A program made the position numbers and the translations under genes. Positions 18,271-30,065 of a stretch of DNA of 64,000 bases are shown one piece after another. The stretch's first letter is position 1; every line of letters begins with the position of its first letter. The notes beneath the pieces are model-generated. The model saw nothing but the letters and a program-made list of their open reading frames with translations, had not been told where the DNA came from and did no database searches. The DNA is from Jeotgalibacillus proteolyticus (GTDB lineage: Bacteria; Bacillota; Bacilli; Bacillales; Jeotgalibacillaceae), in contig NZ_PREZ01000001.1 in assembly GCF_002926065.1 (NCBI RefSeq), positions 372,001-436,000 of the forward strand. Reading direction: 5' to 3'.

Positions 18271-18552
18271 TTATTTTTTTGTGAATGCTTCATGCAGGAC
18301 TGAAAGCTCTCTTTCAAGAGAATCCATAAGAGTCTTCCCATCCATTTCATCCACAAGCCCGAGTCGTACAGCAAACTCTATTTCACGGGATAACCCAAAC
18401 ATTTGCGTATCTAAAACCTCTTCGTACAATGGACACTGGGGCATCGTCAGGTTGTCCATTTGAACTTTAATAAGCTGGGCAATTTTTTCGGCGTCCTTGC
18501 GTAAAAGCATGTATGCTTTTTCACGATGGTCGATTTTAGTTTCTGATGTCAC
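18271..18552 (-). CDS. ylaN: YlaN (UPF0358) family protein
   Basis: A 93-residue helical protein nearly identical in its core to YlaN of B. subtilis ([20 protein letters not shown]-type block at about 30-50, [18 protein letters not shown] after it). YlaN is essential under iron limitation and has been reported to bind Fur and relieve its repression. It starts with GTG after GGGGGG. It is a single-gene unit with its own terminator and lies upstream of ftsW as in B. subtilis. Confidence 0.95.
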   Translation of the reverse strand: MTSETKIDHREKAYMLLRKDAEKIAQLIKVQMDNLTMPQCPLYEEVLDTQMFGLSREIEFAVRLGLVDEMDGKTLMDSLERELSVLHEAFTKK

Positions 18553-18724
18553 ATTGATCCCCCCATTCCATGCAAATTACTTTCCATTTATTTAAAAAAA
18601 GGATGTTACACTCTTTTTCAGCTTTCTTTGCTCTTTTATAAAGTGTAGCGGTTTAAAGCCTAAAATGCAAGCTTCTCCGGGGCTTAGATTGTGTTAAATT
18701 CATGATTTTTTTACTGCTTTGAAT

Positions 18725-18753
18725 GTGACACTCCAGTTGATACGTTGTATACT
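18725..18753 (+). promoter_or_regulatory. Candidate sigma-A promoter for the 18792 gene
   Basis: GTGACA, 17-base spacer, TATACT, about 38 bases before the start codon. Five of six bases match at each element. Confidence 0.6.
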
Positions 18754-18791
18754 TTCGATTGTAGGATGTAAATTCATAAGGGGGTAATAAA

Positions 18792-19289
18792 ATGAATGGA
18801 ACAATACCAATCGAAGGGCTGGTAAAATTCAAAATCACCCTGGATCCGGGTGTTTGGATTTTAGATGACCGTAAAATAGATCTGCTTACTTATTTTGAAG
18901 AAGAAGTCGAACAAAAAGATGAGCTGGAGGAATATACAAAAGCAGTAGCTTCTCACTTCTCCCGTGAAATACAGGAAGGGGCTGCTTACCCCCCTACCTT
19001 AAAAACAGAAAGAAAATACGAACGACAGAAGCTAATTACCGGCACATTCGGAATTCCTTTAAAGCCTTTTATTGAAAATGCCGAACCGGAAGCAGAAGCT
19101 GCTGAGCTTACTGTACAAACTTCAGACGGTTCTCATTCGTTTTCATTAGAGGAGGCTAAAACGCTTATTCTTGCCTTCTCAAAGGAAGGTAAGCCGCTTA
19201 CAGAGGATGGACCCGTTCATGTATTGTTTTCTGATGGCTCCAATCGCTCCAATCCAATTAAACATGTTGAAAAGCTAATCATATCTTAA
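18792..19289 (+). CDS. Conserved hypothetical protein, acidic, 165 residues
   Basis: A soluble, acidic protein with no signal peptide or membrane segment. The N-terminal stretch (IPIEGLVKFKITLDPGVWI, then DDRKIDLLTYF) looks conserved; the middle is Glu-rich and probably helical; the C-terminus ends in a SDGSNRSNPI motif. Similar Bacillus proteins have, to my memory, been labelled peptidyl-prolyl isomerase, but I see no motif of any PPIase family, so I leave it unnamed. It has a good promoter, GGGGG ribosome binding site and a terminator, making it a single-gene unit between ylaN and the PNPOx-like gene. Confidence 0.82.
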   Translation: MNGTIPIEGLVKFKITLDPGVWILDDRKIDLLTYFEEEVEQKDELEEYTKAVASHFSREIQEGAAYPPTLKTERKYERQKLITGTFGIPLKPFIENAEPEAEAAELTVQTSDGSHSFSLEEAKTLILAFSKEGKPLTEDGPVHVLFSDGSNRSNPIKHVEKLIIS

Positions 19290-19291
19290 TG

Positions 19292-19331
19292 AAAAAAGCA
19301 CCGGCATGATTGATCATGTCAGTGCTTTTTT
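19292..19331. terminator. Bidirectional terminator
   Basis: AAAAAAGCAC..CATGAT / ATCATG..GTGCTTTTTT stem with two mismatches, between the convergent 18792 gene and the PNPOx-like gene; it covers the last codons of the latter. Confidence 0.9.
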
Positions 19332-19774
19332 AATTCAGTTAAAACCTGTTCATCAAGTTTTTTTGCAGCTTCTTCATCATACGTTTTATTAAATTTGGGT
19401 TCTGAGACGATTTTGGCTCCATAAAACATAATATCACGCACTTCCTCAATCTCCAGTTTGATAATTGTCAAATTTATCGGGATTAGTGAAGATGCCTCTC
19501 CTTGAACCGATGCCCTGCCACCAATTGAATAAGAGGTTTCGTTCGCAATAATATTTAATGCCACAATCGGCTGCCTGGCGATATTCTGGATAATCCTTGA
19601 ACGGTTGTCTACTGCAAATAAAATGGTAAACTCATCCTTGGCATGAACCCAGGAAAGGGCACTGACATTGGGTCCTCCTGTCTTAAAATCAACTGTAGAT
19701 AACTGAACGAACCGTTCCTGTAAAAGTTCCTCAAATAGCTCCTGTGATAGTCGATCCTCAACGCGATTTGCCAC
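19319..19774 (-). CDS. Pyridoxamine 5'-phosphate oxidase-like split-barrel protein
   Basis: About 151 residues forming one PNPOx-like flavin-binding split barrel: an N-terminal helix, then FVQLSTVDFKTGGPNVSALSWV and FTILFAVDNRSRIIQNIARQPIVAL, the typical alternating strands and helix. Members bind FMN, F420 or haem; the cofactor here is unknown. It stands where ylaL lies in B. subtilis. GTG at 19774, 8 bases after AAGGAAGG, is my preferred start; ATG at 19780 is only 2 bases from that site. A paralogue of true PdxH is unlikely, since the catalytic C-terminal region is missing. Confidence 0.82.
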   Translation of the reverse strand: MANRVEDRLSQELFEELLQERFVQLSTVDFKTGGPNVSALSWVHAKDEFTILFAVDNRSRIIQNIARQPIVALNIIANETSYSIGGRASVQGEASSLIPINLTIIKLEIEEVRDIMFYGAKIVSEPKFNKTYDEEAAKKLDEQVLTELKKH

Positions 19775-19932
19775 CTTCATCACCTTCCTTATATACTGAT
19801 ATTATAATACAAAAACTGTTTATTTTTAGAGGAATTTCTCCGATAGGTCAAAATTTCCCTTCGCACGTTTCATTCCCCAATTGAAGTCATGCTATACTAG
19901 TAATAAATGTCTGGTTTTTGGAGGTGTTTTAG

Positions 19933-20136
19933 ATGAGAGTCAAGTGCTTTATATGCGATAAAATTGAATCAATAGAGGATTTCAGTCCGCTTGCAAAAAA
20001 ATTACGCAACCGTCCAATCCATACCTACCTCTGCTCTGATTGTAACCGTAGGATTGAAGAAAAAACAAAGAAAAGAATTGCTACTGGCAATTTTAAATTA
20101 TATAAAAGCTCCCAGCAGATTGAGGAAGATTTTTAA
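19933..20136 (+). CDS. ylaI: YlaI, small zinc-ribbon protein (DUF2197)
   Basis: A 67-residue protein with two CxxC pairs (CFIC at 5-8 and CSDC near 35-38) that should form one zinc ribbon, followed by a basic helix. It matches YlaI of Bacillus in length and sequence (LAKKLRNRPIHTYLC). Function unknown. TGCTATACT about 30 bases upstream is an extended -10 box and GGAGGTG a strong ribosome binding site. Its stop overlaps the start of the next gene by one base, so the two are co-translated. Confidence 0.9.
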   Translation: MRVKCFICDKIESIEDFSPLAKKLRNRPIHTYLCSDCNRRIEEKTKKRIATGNFKLYKSSQQIEEDF

Positions 20137-20573
20137 TGCTTCTTAGAGGAACCTTTCTTGGGATCTGCTCTGGATTTGTTTTGGGACTTATGATGAAATG
20201 GTTCGAATCGCTTAGTTCTGTAAAGGTATATACTCTTTTTTTAAATGTAGATTTTATTCCTCTGCTTGGTGACTATATATGGCCTGAATGGATTGAGTTC
20301 TTTTTTCATCAGATTATTGCCGTCATCATTGGACTGCTGTATGTTTTCATTCTTGAAAAATACTTATCTAATCGAATTAAATCCAAATTTATACTGGCCT
20401 TCATTCTTACTTTCCCTACTGTTTTTCTGTATTTTCCGCTGGCAGTTTTAGCAATAAAAGATGTTCCTGATCCGGCAAATATCCAGGCATTTGGATTGTG
20501 GGCAGCAGCTCATTTTATTTATTTTCTTTCCCTTCCGTTTTTTTACTGGATTGCTGATCATAAAAATAATTAA
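20136..20573 (+). CDS. Hypothetical four-helix membrane protein
   Basis: A 145-residue protein with hydrophobic segments at about 5-22, 55-76, 84-108 and 118-138 and short polar loops. I do not recognise the family. The ATG overlaps the ylaI stop (TAATG), so translation is coupled and the two probably belong to one unit, ended by the terminator at 20585. It could be an accessory membrane partner of YlaI, which is inference from linkage only. Confidence 0.8.
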   Translation: MLLRGTFLGICSGFVLGLMMKWFESLSSVKVYTLFLNVDFIPLLGDYIWPEWIEFFFHQIIAVIIGLLYVFILEKYLSNRIKSKFILAFILTFPTVFLYFPLAVLAIKDVPDPANIQAFGLWAAAHFIYFLSLPFFYWIADHKNN

Positions 20574-20584
20574 CTAGTACAGCT

Positions 20585-20616
20585 AAAAAAGGACGCCTGA
20601 TAAGGCGCCCTTTTTT
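20585..20616. terminator. Bidirectional terminator, end of the ilv-leu operon
   Basis: AAAAAAGGaCGCCT / AGGCGcCCTTTTTT hairpin with a three-base-class loop. It closes both the ylaI unit (plus) and the ilv-leu-ilvA operon (minus). Confidence 0.9.
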
Positions 20617-20633
20617 ATTCATTTGTTAAGTTG

Positions 20634-21649
20634 TTAAATAATATATTGCTCCCGTTTTTTATTCGCATGGTCATTTTCGATGATTTTTCTGCAATCCTCT
20701 AATTTTGCCACGTCGAAGTTCCCTCCGCTTACTACTACGCCTATTTTAAGATCCTTAGCGGGAAGATGATGACTTAGTAAAGCTGCCACACCAGCAGCAC
20801 CTGCGCCTTCTACAAGAAGCTTCTCGCGCTCAAGCATAAACAGTATTGCGTTTGCAATTTCAGCTTCAGAGACAGTAATCATATCATCTACATGAGATTT
20901 GATAATTTCTGTCGTATAACTGCCCGGAAATTTCACCTTTATGCCTTCAGCGATTGTAGGATTAAACGGAATCAGCCTCTCATCCAGACCGTGATAAGCA
21001 GAAGCGATAGCCGGAGCCGAGGCTGCCTGTACCCCGATCACCTTTACATCAGGTCTGATCGCTTTAACCGCTAAGGCTGTTCCTGCTAAAAGTCCGCCTC
21101 CTCCTGCCGGTACAAGGATTACTTCTAAATCCGGTTTCTGTTGGAGCATTTCAAGTGCAACCGTTGCCTGTCCTTCAATAATGGTCATATCGTTAAAAGG
21201 GTGAACAAATGTAGCTCCTGTTTTCTCCTGCTGAATACAAGCCGCCTCATAGGCTTCATCAAACGTTTCACCGACAAGCTCAACCCTGGCTCCATACTCT
21301 CTGGTTGCACTAACTTTGGATGATGGTGTGGTGGTCGGCATAAAAATGGTCACCTGAACACCTTTTTCTTTTCCGGCCAGAGCTACTCCTTGTGCATGGT
21401 TGCCCGCGGATGCCGCAATGATTCCTCTTTTACATTCCAAATCAGTAAGCTGGGAGATCTTATTATACGCTCCCCGCAGCTTAAAAGATCCAGTCCTTTG
21501 AAGATTCTCAAGCTTCATCCAAACTGTATTGCCTGTCCTTTGGTTCAGCGTACTGGACTGCTTGCATGGTGTGCGGTGGACAACTTCGCTTAAACGTTCT
21601 GCTGCTTTAAATAAGCTCGCTGTGTCATGTGAATTCCCAAGTTGATCAT
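20634..21649 (-). CDS. ilvA: Threonine ammonia-lyase, catalytic-domain form, 5' end out of frame
   Basis: A PLP enzyme making 2-oxobutanoate from threonine, the first step to isoleucine. The fold-type II domain is intact: PLP Lys in TGSFKLRGAYNK, SAGNHAQGVA, the glycine-rich PAGGGGLLAG and VVSGGNFD. No C-terminal ACT regulatory domain follows, so feedback inhibition by isoleucine as in long IlvA is not expected. The conserved N-terminal residues (KAAERLSEVVHRTP) are in frame back to a TGA at 21654-21656, but that stretch contains no ATG, GTG or TTG. An ATG frame from 21649 joins the gene frame at T TTA AAG (21605-21611). ATG at 21518 would remove about 35-45 conserved residues. Last gene of the operon. 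Confidence 0.8.
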
Positions 21650-21668
21650 CCTCTCAAATAAACGTTTT

Positions 21669-22253
21669 TTATGAATGTGATTTTTCATACTGAACGATCT
21701 GATCTTCGAATTGAAATGTTAATGCAATTTCATCCCAACCGTTAAGCAGCATCTCTTTCCAGTAGGGATCAATATCGAATGTAACCCTGCCGCTGCTAAT
21801 ACTTTCAATCGTTTGATTTTCTAAATCAATGCTCAATTGATTTTTCTTCCCTTTGCTATCTTTCAGCAAAATTTCAACGGTTTCTTCATTTAACCGGATA
21901 GGCAAAATCCCGTTTTTTACACAGTTATTATAAAAGATATCTGCAAAGCTGGGTGCGATGACTACCTTAAATCCGTAATCCAAGAGTGCCCACGGTGCAT
22001 GCTCCCTTGAAGAGCCGCAGCCAAAATTATGGCTAGCCAATAAGATAGTAGATTCTTCATAAAGAGGGTCATTTAAAACGAAATCTTCATTTTTGGACCC
22101 GTCTTCTTTAAAGCGCCATCCATAAAAGAGAAATTCTCCAAATCCTGTACGCTCTATTCTTTTTAAAAATTGTTTAGGAATAATTTGATCTGTATCAACG
22201 TTCACCCGGTCAAGAGGGGTGATAATACTTGTAAGCTTATTAATCGGCTCCAT
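21669..22253 (-). CDS. leuD: 3-isopropylmalate dehydratase small subunit
   Basis: A 194-residue swivel-domain subunit that pairs with LeuC to isomerise 2-isopropylmalate to 3-isopropylmalate in leucine synthesis. Signatures are DRVNVDTDQIIPKQFLKRI near residue 14 and NFGCGSSREHAPWAL near 75. It starts with ATG after GGAGGG and lies 15 bases downstream of leuC. It matches the usual length. Confidence 0.97.
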   Translation of the reverse strand: MEPINKLTSIITPLDRVNVDTDQIIPKQFLKRIERTGFGEFLFYGWRFKEDGSKNEDFVLNDPLYEESTILLASHNFGCGSSREHAPWALLDYGFKVVIAPSFADIFYNNCVKNGILPIRLNEETVEILLKDSKGKKNQLSIDLENQTIESISSGRVTFDIDPYWKEMLLNGWDEIALTFQFEDQIVQYEKSHS

Positions 22254-22267
22254 TCTAACCCTCCATT

Positions 22268-23677
22268 CTATGCATGAACGTTCAGCATATGCCGGACGTC
22301 TACAAAATGTCCATGAATTGCAGCCGCAGCAGCCATTACCGGGCTGACAAGGTGGGTTCTTGACCCTGCACCCTGCCTGCCTTCAAAATTTCGGTTGGAG
22401 GTAGAAGCACAGCGTTCACCCGGCGGCACTATATCGTCATTCATTGCCAGACACATGCTGCAGCCTGACTCTCTCCATTCAAATCCGGCATCCATAAAAA
22501 TCTTGTCAATGCCTTCTTTTTCAGCTTGCAGCTTTACCGAAAATGATCCCGGCACCACAATTGCCCTAACGTCCTGATGGACTCTTTTGCCCTCTATGAG
22601 CTTAGCTGCCTGACGCAAATCACTCAGTCTTGAATTAGTGCAGGAGCCAATAAACACATGTTGAATTTCGATGGCAGATAGAGGTGTCCCCTCCTCAAGA
22701 TCCATGTATTTCAATGCCTGTTTTAATTCCTGCTGTTCTGAAGATTCCTGATAGTCTGTGGCATACGGGATGGAGGATGATATACCTGAACCCATCGAAG
22801 GATTCGTTCCCCAAGTGACAAAGGGTTCAATTTCGTCTGTATGGATTTCAAGCGTCTTATCATACACAGCGCCTTCATCCGAAGCATAATTCAGCCATTT
22901 ATCTTTAAGTGCTGAAAATTCCTCTCCTTCCGGCACATGTGCCCGTCCTCTCAGGTAATCTACTGTTTTTTCATCCGGACTGATTAAGCCTGCTCTGGCT
23001 CCCGCTTCGATGGACATATTGCAAATAGTCATCCGCTCTTCCATTGAGAGCCCTTTAATCGCATCTCCGGTGTACTCAACAATATGGCCCGTTCCGACAT
23101 CTACACCAAATTTTGAAATAATAGCAAGGATCACATCCTTGGCTGTCACGCCGAACCCTAGCTCTCCAACAATTTTAATTTCCATCGTTTTCGGTTTTGA
23201 CTGCCACAATGTCTGGGTAGACAAAACGTGCTCAACCTCACTTGTTCCTATCCCGAATGCTAAAGCCCCAAAGGCTCCATGAGTCGAGGTATGACTGTCG
23301 CCGCAGACAATTGTTTTACCGGGCTGAGTAAGGCCTAGCTCCGGACCGATTACATGAACAATGCCCTGATCCGGATGGTCCATATGCGCTAGTGGAACAC
23401 CAAATTCTCTGCAATTATCAGCAAGCGTCTTTATTTGTTTTTTCGAAACCGGGTCTGTGATATTCGTACGGTTTATAGTCGGTACATTATGATCCATTGT
23501 CGCAAAGCTTAAATCCGGACGTCTTACTTTCCGGTTATTTAACCTCAGTCCTTCGAAGGCTTGCGGCGATGTTACCTCATGCAATAAATGAAGGTCAATA
23601 TACAACAGATCCGGCTTTCCTTTTTCTTCATACACAATATGGTCTTTCCATACTTTTTCAATAATCGTTTGTGGCAT
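22268..23677 (-). CDS. leuC: 3-isopropylmalate dehydratase large subunit
   Basis: A 469-residue aconitase-family enzyme holding the [4Fe-4S] cluster. Cluster Cys residues are in IGSCTNSRL (about 346) and in [10 protein letters not shown] (about 407-412); the active-site block [20 protein letters not shown] is near 130-150. It works with LeuD. It starts with ATG after GGGAGGTG and is 18 bases downstream of leuB in the ilv-leu operon. Confidence 0.98.
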   Translation of the reverse strand: MPQTIIEKVWKDHIVYEEKGKPDLLYIDLHLLHEVTSPQAFEGLRLNNRKVRRPDLSFATMDHNVPTINRTNITDPVSKKQIKTLADNCREFGVPLAHMDHPDQGIVHVIGPELGLTQPGKTIVCGDSHTSTHGAFGALAFGIGTSEVEHVLSTQTLWQSKPKTMEIKIVGELGFGVTAKDVILAIISKFGVDVGTGHIVEYTGDAIKGLSMEERMTICNMSIEAGARAGLISPDEKTVDYLRGRAHVPEGEEFSALKDKWLNYASDEGAVYDKTLEIHTDEIEPFVTWGTNPSMGSGISSSIPYATDYQESSEQQELKQALKYMDLEEGTPLSAIEIQHVFIGSCTNSRLSDLRQAAKLIEGKRVHQDVRAIVVPGSFSVKLQAEKEGIDKIFMDAGFEWRESGCSMCLAMNDDIVPPGERCASTSNRNFEGRQGAGSRTHLVSPVMAAAAAIHGHFVDVRHMLNVHA

Positions 23678-23694
23678 TTAGACACCTCCCAGTA

Positions 23695-24795
23695 TTACAC
23701 GTAAGCTGACATTATATGATCGGAAACAAGCTCTCTTTCAAGCTCTTCAATTACTTTATCTGTAAATGCTGTTGTAGAAAGCACTCTGTGGCCAACTTTT
23801 TGCACATCAGTTGTACAATATCCATCTTTATAAACGCTGTATACTGCCTGTTCCACTGCAGCAGCTTCTGTGCTCATATTAAATGAATACTTTAGCATCA
23901 TGGCAACAGACAGGATCGCCGCTGCCGGATTTGCAATATTCATACCTGAGATATCCGGGGCAGATCCGTGTACTGGCTCATATAAACCGAAGCCGTCACT
24001 TCTGATACTTGCTGATGGAAGCATGCCCAATGATCCTGTAATGACTGAAGCCTCATCGCTTAGGATGTCGCCGAACAGATTTTCCGTAACAACAACATCA
24101 AATGAAGATGGCTGAGTGATCATTTTCATGGCAGCGGCATCCACTAAAATGTGCTCCAGTTCAATATCCGGGTAATATTCTTTTTTCTCTTCTACTATCT
24201 CGCGCCAAAGCTTGCTTGATTCGAGCACGTTAGCTTTATCAACAGAGGTTACCTTCCCCTTGCGCACCCTTGCTAACTCAAAGGCTTTTTCTACAATCCG
24301 TTCAATTTCTGCTCTGGAATAGGTTAGCGTATCCACAGCCCCGTTAGCCGATTTTCGTTTCGGTTCACCAAAATAAAGGCCTCCGGTTAATTCCCGGACA
24401 ATCATCATATCCACCTGTTCAACCAAATGTTCTTTTAAAGGAGAAGCATCTACCATTCCCGGAACAGCTTTCACGGGGCGCAGATTTGCAAAAAGTCCAA
24501 AATGCTTGCGAATAGCCAGAAGCCCTTTTTCCGGACGCAGATGGGAAGGATTCTGATCCCATCTCGGTCCTCCTACTGCTCCTAAAAGAATCGCATCACT
24601 TTTTTCACAAAGTTCCACCGTTTCTTTTGGAAGGGGATCACCAGCATTGTCAATCGCTTCTCCCCCGATCATTCCTTTTTTAACCTGAAAAGAATGGTCG
24701 AACCGGCGGCCAACAGCCTGAAGTACTTTAACTGCAGATTTTGTAACCTCTTTTCCTATTCCGTCGCCCTGTAAAACTGCTACTGTTTTTTCCAT
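23695..24795 (-). CDS. leuB: 3-isopropylmalate dehydrogenase
   Basis: A 366-residue NAD-dependent enzyme that oxidises and decarboxylates 3-isopropylmalate. It has the LLGAVGGPRWD block near 71-81, the RELTGGLYFGEPKR substrate loop near 130 and the NLFGDILSDEASVITGSLGMLPSAS region near 239. The ATG at 24795 follows GGGAGGAATCACC and gives the usual N-terminus (EKTVAVLQGDGIGKEV); longer readings overlap the end of leuA. In the operon between leuA and leuC. Confidence 0.97.
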   Translation of the reverse strand: MEKTVAVLQGDGIGKEVTKSAVKVLQAVGRRFDHSFQVKKGMIGGEAIDNAGDPLPKETVELCEKSDAILLGAVGGPRWDQNPSHLRPEKGLLAIRKHFGLFANLRPVKAVPGMVDASPLKEHLVEQVDMMIVRELTGGLYFGEPKRKSANGAVDTLTYSRAEIERIVEKAFELARVRKGKVTSVDKANVLESSKLWREIVEEKKEYYPDIELEHILVDAAAMKMITQPSSFDVVVTENLFGDILSDEASVITGSLGMLPSASIRSDGFGLYEPVHGSAPDISGMNIANPAAAILSVAMMLKYSFNMSTEAAAVEQAVYSVYKDGYCTTDVQKVGHRVLSTTAFTDKVIEELERELVSDHIMSAYV

Positions 24796-24817
24796 GGTGA
24801 TTCCTCCCTGCAATTGA

Positions 24818-27386
<2,569 letters not shown>

Positions 27387-27424
27387 CTAGTTAGTGTTCA
27401 TTTTTTAGTTTTTGTTTAAATTTT

Positions 27425-27937
27425 TTATAAAATAGACAGCTGCTGAGCAGGAGCTTTCTGGTTTTCGCGAACGAACGCCGTCGCTCCTGTGCGGGTTAAT
27501 TCTTTAATGCCATAAGGCCTCAGCAGGTCTATAAATGCCTCAATTTTTTCAGGGTCTCCTGTTACCTGTACCGTAATAACATTTTTACTCATATCGATCA
27601 CAGTGGCTCTGAATGGTTCAATAATGCTTGTGATCTCACTCCTGACTCCAGGAGGCGAAAGGACTTTAATTAATGCGAGCTCTCTTGTCACAATTGCTTT
27701 GTCTGTAATGTCGTTAACCTTTAAAACGTCAATCTGTTTTTGCAGCTGTTTTAAAAGCTGTTCAAGCTTTCTCTGATCCTCTACATGAACAACAAATGTC
27801 ATTTTTGAAATTCCGGCTTGTTCGGTGTGGCCAACAGTAATGCTTTCAATATTAAATTGGCGTTTCATTAGTAGTCCTGTTACCCTGTTTAACACGCCGC
27901 TTTGGTTAATAACGGTTGTTGTGATTACGCGTTTCAT
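27425..27937 (-). CDS. ilvH: Acetolactate synthase small (regulatory) subunit
   Basis: A 170-residue subunit with an N-terminal ACT domain (about 3-76, [26 protein letters not shown]) that binds valine and activates IlvB, and a C-terminal ALS small-subunit domain. Its ATG overlaps the ilvB stop in ATGA, so the two are translationally coupled and made in linked amounts. Confidence 0.96.
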   Translation of the reverse strand: MKRVITTTVINQSGVLNRVTGLLMKRQFNIESITVGHTEQAGISKMTFVVHVEDQRKLEQLLKQLQKQIDVLKVNDITDKAIVTRELALIKVLSPPGVRSEITSIIEPFRATVIDMSKNVITVQVTGDPEKIEAFIDLLRPYGIKELTRTGATAFVRENQKAPAQQLSIL

Positions 27938-29673
27938 CCTTTCACCCCGATCATTTCATGAAGCCCTTTTCCAGGTGCTACCATAGGATAAACATTTTCC
28001 ATTTGCTCTACCCGGCAATCGATTAATGCCGGACGGTTTGAAGAGAAAACTTTTTCAAATAATTTATCTGCATCCTCGTAATTCTCTACTTTATAGCCTT
28101 CGATATCATAAGCTTCAGCAAGCTTCACAAAATCAGGCTGTGATGGCAATAAAGACTCGGAATATCTTTCTTCATAGAAGGTTTGCTGCCATTGTCTGAC
28201 CATCCCAAGACACTGATTATTCAAGATTATGATCTTAACAGGCAGCTGACTTTCCTGAAGCAGGGATAGTTCCTGCAGCGTCATCTGAAAGCCTCCATCT
28301 CCTGTAAAGGAAACAACTGTTTTATCAGGCTTGGCCATTTGAGCACCTATAGCTGCCGGAAAACCAAATCCCATTGTCCCAAGTCCTCCTGAGGTCACCC
28401 AGTTATCAGCGTCATTAAACCGGTAGAACTGTGCAGCCCACATTTGATGCTGACCAACGTCTGTCGTTACGACTGCATCGCCTTTTGTGTGACGATGAAC
28501 AAGCTCGATAACTTCCTGCGGGAGCATTTTTTCTGATTTTCTTTTATATTGAAGCGGATAATTTTCCTTCATTTCGTTTAAATGCTTGTTCCATTTATCA
28601 ATTGATAATTGACCGATTTCAAGCTTCTGCAGGGCCTGGAGGGCTTCCTTTGCATCTGCTACGATCGGAATGGCTGTTTCTACGTTTTTGCCGATTTCAG
28701 CAGGATCGATATCAATATGGACCACTGATGCGTTTGGTGCGAAGTGCTCTAGATTTCCAGTGAGCCTGTCATCAAATCTTGCTCCAATATTGATTAACAA
28801 ATCCGCTTCGCAAATGGCCATATTAGCGGTATAGGTTCCATGCATGCCGGCCATTCCTAAAAATTGAGGATGATCCCCCGGGATCGTCCCAAGACCCAGC
28901 AATGTATTGGTAACCGGCACCCCGGTTGCTTCTACAAACTCTACAAATTCCTTTGATGCTTTACCATGCAGAATGCCTGCTCCCGCTAAAATTAACGGTT
29001 TCTGAGCTTTTTGCAGGGCTTGCGCTACTTTTTGAATCTGCAGGAAATTAGGTGAAGTAGTCGGCTGATAACCTGGCAAATTCAGATCCTTTACTTTGAT
29101 TTCAGATTTTGTAAAGACTTCGTTTGAAATGTTCTTTGGAATATCAACAAGTACGGGACCCGGTCTTCCTGTAGAAGCAATATGAAATGCTTCATGAATG
29201 ATTCTAGGGAGGTCCTCCACTTTTTTCACCTGATAGTTATGCTTGGTGATCGGCTGAGTGATACCGACAATATCCGCTTCCTGAAAGGCATCAGTTCCAA
29301 TAACGGCGCTGGCTACCTGACCGGTAAACACCACAAGCGGCAGTGAATCCATCATGGCATCTGCTATTCCTGTCACAAGGTTTGTAGCTCCCGGTCCTGA
29401 AGTGGCAATCACAACACCAGTTTTCCCTGATACTCTGGCGTATCCTTCAGCTGCATGAATGGCGCCCTGTTCATGTCTTGCCAGAATATGCGGGATTGGA
29501 TTTTTATATAATGCATCGTAAATTGGAAGAACTGCACCTCCGGGGTATCCAAAAATCATTTCAACACCCTCATTTTGAAGTGACTGGATAAAAACATCTG
29601 ACCCTTGAAGCTTTTCCTTTGGTAGTTCTCCACCGATCATTTGTGCTTCCTGGTGCTTAACATTTACGCTCAT
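27934..29673 (-). CDS. ilvB: Acetolactate synthase large (catalytic) subunit
   Basis: A 579-residue ThDP/FAD enzyme forming acetolactate from two pyruvates, or acetohydroxybutyrate from pyruvate and 2-oxobutanoate. The activating Glu is in [17 protein letters not shown] near 64-80; the ThDP-Mg motif [14 protein letters not shown] is near 447. It starts with ATG after AAAGGAGG, directly downstream of the T-box leader, so its expression should respond to a charged tRNA. Confidence 0.98.
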   Translation of the reverse strand: MSVNVKHQEAQMIGGELPKEKLQGSDVFIQSLQNEGVEMIFGYPGGAVLPIYDALYKNPIPHILARHEQGAIHAAEGYARVSGKTGVVIATSGPGATNLVTGIADAMMDSLPLVVFTGQVASAVIGTDAFQEADIVGITQPITKHNYQVKKVEDLPRIIHEAFHIASTGRPGPVLVDIPKNISNEVFTKSEIKVKDLNLPGYQPTTSPNFLQIQKVAQALQKAQKPLILAGAGILHGKASKEFVEFVEATGVPVTNTLLGLGTIPGDHPQFLGMAGMHGTYTANMAICEADLLINIGARFDDRLTGNLEHFAPNASVVHIDIDPAEIGKNVETAIPIVADAKEALQALQKLEIGQLSIDKWNKHLNEMKENYPLQYKRKSEKMLPQEVIELVHRHTKGDAVVTTDVGQHQMWAAQFYRFNDADNWVTSGGLGTMGFGFPAAIGAQMAKPDKTVVSFTGDGGFQMTLQELSLLQESQLPVKIIILNNQCLGMVRQWQQTFYEERYSESLLPSQPDFVKLAEAYDIEGYKVENYEDADKLFEKVFSSNRPALIDCRVEQMENVYPMVAPGKGLHEMIGVKG

Positions 29674-29732
29674 TTATAGCGCCTCCTTTTTCAGTCAATG
29701 ATTTATGACGTATGGACTAAATGGCGTCAAAC

Positions 29733-30035
29733 AAAATAAAAAAGCCTTTTTCAGCCCATACAAAAAGATTGCCTTTTGTATAGGGATGAAAAGACTTTTC
29801 ATGGTACCACCCTACTTCACAGCTGCTGCTGCCTCTCGAACAGAACACTCTGTTCTTTGATAACGGACGTTTGATGTACGTCCGGGATGCACCTACTGGA
29901 AATGACGTTCAGTGCCCCACTCCGAGGGGATGTCATGATCAGCAGCATTACCGGCTTCCACCATAACCGGCTCTCTGTAAATGCAGACGCTTGATCACTT
30001 TTGCCTCATCAATGATTTAGCTTTAATTTAATGCT
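29733..30035 (-). ncRNA. T-box riboswitch leader of ilvBHC-leuABCD-ilvA
   Basis: Read on the minus strand this gap between ilvE and ilvB has the features of a T-box. A GATGAGG start is followed by a stem I with the AGAGAGCCGGT/GCCGGT arm. The conserved T-box AGGGTGGTACC lies at 29803-29813, where TGGT pairs with the tRNA ACCA end. A long alternative terminator stem runs from GAAAAG at about 29802 to its partner near 29743, ending in a TTTTTTATTTT run (about 29733-29743). The specifier is not certain: CTC (Leu) at 29924-29926 and ATC (Ile) at 29929-29931 both fall in the right area. Both tRNAs would suit the operon. Confidence 0.9.
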
Positions 30036-30065
30036 TTACCTTATGAATGTATTAAATAATTTATG

